DNA of 6,734 bases, from positions 1 to 6,734 of the forward strand of contig DQED01000426.1 in the NCBI GenBank assembly GCA_003525525.1. The letters run 5' to 3'. This DNA comes from Desulfovibrio sp. GTDB taxonomy: Bacteria > Desulfobacterota > Desulfovibrionia > Desulfovibrionales > Desulfovibrionaceae. The position numbers and the translations under genes were made by a program. Positions 5,676 to 6,734 of this stretch are shown here, piece by piece; within the stretch, counting starts at the first letter, position 1, and every line of letters starts with the position of its first letter. The notes under the pieces were generated by a model, which was not told the DNA's origin, searched no databases, and saw only the letters and a list, made by a program, of their open reading frames with translations.

Positions 5676-6734
5676 CTAGAGCAGCCCGACTTCCCAGTTG
5701 AAATGGCTCGTGCGCTCCCGCTTGGTCACCTCTTTGGGCATCGGCTCGCGCAGGTCGGCGAACACGAGATAGCCCGCCTTCTCCAGGGCGTCGCGGTGCT
5801 TGTAGAGGTCCATTTCCCAGTTGGCGTAGAGCCAGTAGGTGCGGTCGTACTTGACCGCCCACAGTCCCTCTTCCTTGGGACTGATCACCGGCATGCAGGT
5901 CTTGACCTCGCCCGAGAGCACGCGGGAAAGCCCGAGCGGCCACGCGCCCTTGTACACGACGCCAAGGGGCAGCGGCGAAAGGGCCGGCAGCGCGAGCAGG
6001 TCCTCGCCGGAAAGCTCGGGCGTGACGAACGCGCCGGCAAAGCCCAGGCGCGCCAGTTCGCCCAGGGCCAGCGGGTTGGCGATGTTGCAGAACGGCCCGG
6101 CCCAGAAATCGACGCCCTTGCCGCCCTTGGGGAAAAGCCCGGTCTGCCAGGGCGCGCCGAGCACGAAGCGCTTGCCCCCGCGCGAGACGATGGCCGCGAC
6201 GAGGCTCACGAATTCGCTTTCCTCGTCGGGCCAGATGACCGGCGGCAGCCACCACCAGACCGTGGCCGCGCGTTGCAGCGGCAGGTTGTGCGCCCGCTTG
6301 GTGGAGACCCAGACGCCGAAGGTGCCCTTTTCCTTGCGCATGTCCGGGTGCCGCCAGACGCTGATGGCAAGGGGCTCGACCCGGCCGGCCTTGCGGGGCT
6401 TGGGCAGCACGGGCGAAAACTCCACGGGCTTGGCCTCGCGCTCGGGAATCTTGGCCAGCGCCGACTCCAGGGGCCCGATCTTTTCCATGAGCCCGCGTTC
6501 GCGGCGGTCGATGAGGAAGGCCGGCATGCCCGATTCCGGGCGCGGACCGTCGGCGAAGGTGAGCGTGAGGCGGCCGCCCTTGGGCACGGCGCGCGTGATC
6601 TTGATCACGCGGTGCCCGGGCTCGTCCTCGACGCCCAGGCGCACGAGGTCGCCGGGCAGCAGCGACACCCGGGCCGAAAGGTTCCACTGGCCGGGTTTCG
6701 CGCCGCGCGTCAGCTTGCCGGCGGGCATGCCCGA
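5676..6734 (-). CDS. Probable U32-family (collagenase-like) protein, C-terminal part, 5' end cut
   Basis: The frame is open to the right window edge, giving 352 residues of a longer protein that ends in TAG at 5676-5678. The first ~90 visible residues are beta-rich, with many Gly, Val and Leu, and resemble the barrel-like insert found in long U32 proteins. The rest looks like a second, C-terminal U32-like half. It has WWWLPPVIW, then FCNIANPLALGELARLGFAG followed by VTPELSGEDL, which matches the strand-helix pattern where U32 proteins track a residue chain through a TIM barrel. It ends with YWLYANWEMDLYKHRDALEKAG. The family includes proteases and oxygen-independent RNA or ubiquinone hydroxylation factors that carry a Cys-ligated 4Fe-4S cluster. 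Only isolated cysteines are seen here (FCNIA, KTCMP), so this half lacks the usual cluster motif. The catalytic part would lie beyond the window. Family assignment is by resemblance only. Nothing suggests a shared operon with the next gene, since hairpins intervene. Confidence 0.55.
   Translation of the reverse strand, partial: SGMPAGKLTRGAKPGQWNLSARVSLLPGDLVRLGVEDEPGHRVIKITRAVPKGGRLTLTFADGPRPESGMPAFLIDRRERGLMEKIGPLESALAKIPEREAKPVEFSPVLPKPRKAGRVEPLAISVWRHPDMRKEKGTFGVWVSTKRAHNLPLQRAATVWWWLPPVIWPDEESEFVSLVAAIVSRGGKRFVLGAPWQTGLFPKGGKGVDFWAGPFCNIANPLALGELARLGFAGAFVTPELSGEDLLALPALSPLPLGVVYKGAWPLGLSRVLSGEVKTCMPVISPKEEGLWAVKYDRTYWLYANWEMDLYKHRDALEKAGYLVFADLREPMPKEVTKRERTSHFNWEVGLL

Noticed and set aside
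5608..6687. 359-codon minus-strand frame overlapping the U32-type gene
   Set aside because: Arg/Ala/Pro-rich shadow with low-complexity composition. The other frame has normal protein composition and strand-helix patterns.
1..6734. CRISPR array, tRNA, rRNA, insertion sequence or attachment site
   Set aside because: No regularly spaced repeats, cloverleaf-like sequence, rRNA motifs or transposase/integrase reading frame were seen in any gap or gene.

Overview
The window looks like a high-GC chromosomal segment (above 60% GC by eye) from a Gram-negative anaerobe. The best guess is a sulfate reducer of the Desulfovibrionaceae. That rests on two recalled family resemblances: the group III iron alcohol dehydrogenase has a His-rich metal-site region of the Desulfovibrio type, and eukaryotic-type kinase/phosphatase fusion proteins of the PFK-2/FBPase-2 kind are known to me mainly from that group among bacteria. 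This placement is an inference. No rRNA or tRNA is present to anchor it.

All five genes read on the minus strand, so transcription runs from high to low coordinates. From right to left they are: (1) the C-terminal part of a probable U32-family (collagenase-like) protein, cut by the right edge (5676-6734); (2) a 213-base gap holding a striking 31-bp near-perfect hairpin; (3) a bifunctional kinase/histidine-phosphatase protein laid out like 6-phosphofructo-2-kinase/fructose-2,6-bisphosphatase (4245-5462); (4) a 191-base gap with palindromes and a possible promoter; (5) an iron-dependent alcohol dehydrogenase with a strong ribosome binding site (2854-4053); (6) a 156-base gap with a hairpin just after the dehydrogenase; (7) a secreted family 3 solute-binding protein (1876-2697); (8) a membrane sensor histidine kinase with PAS, HisKA and HATPase domains, cut by the left edge (1-1860).

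The last two genes are clearly a unit. They are 15 bases apart and in the same reading frame, separated by one TAA, and together they resemble a BvgS/EvgS-type receptor split into a periplasmic binding protein and a kinase. The dehydrogenase and the kinase/phosphatase are separated by enough sequence to be independent units, though both would act on cytoplasmic carbon metabolism if the homology-based functions hold. No mobile element, CRISPR array, tRNA or rRNA was seen. The long plus-strand reading frames opposite the genes are codon-aligned antisense shadows of a GC-rich genome.
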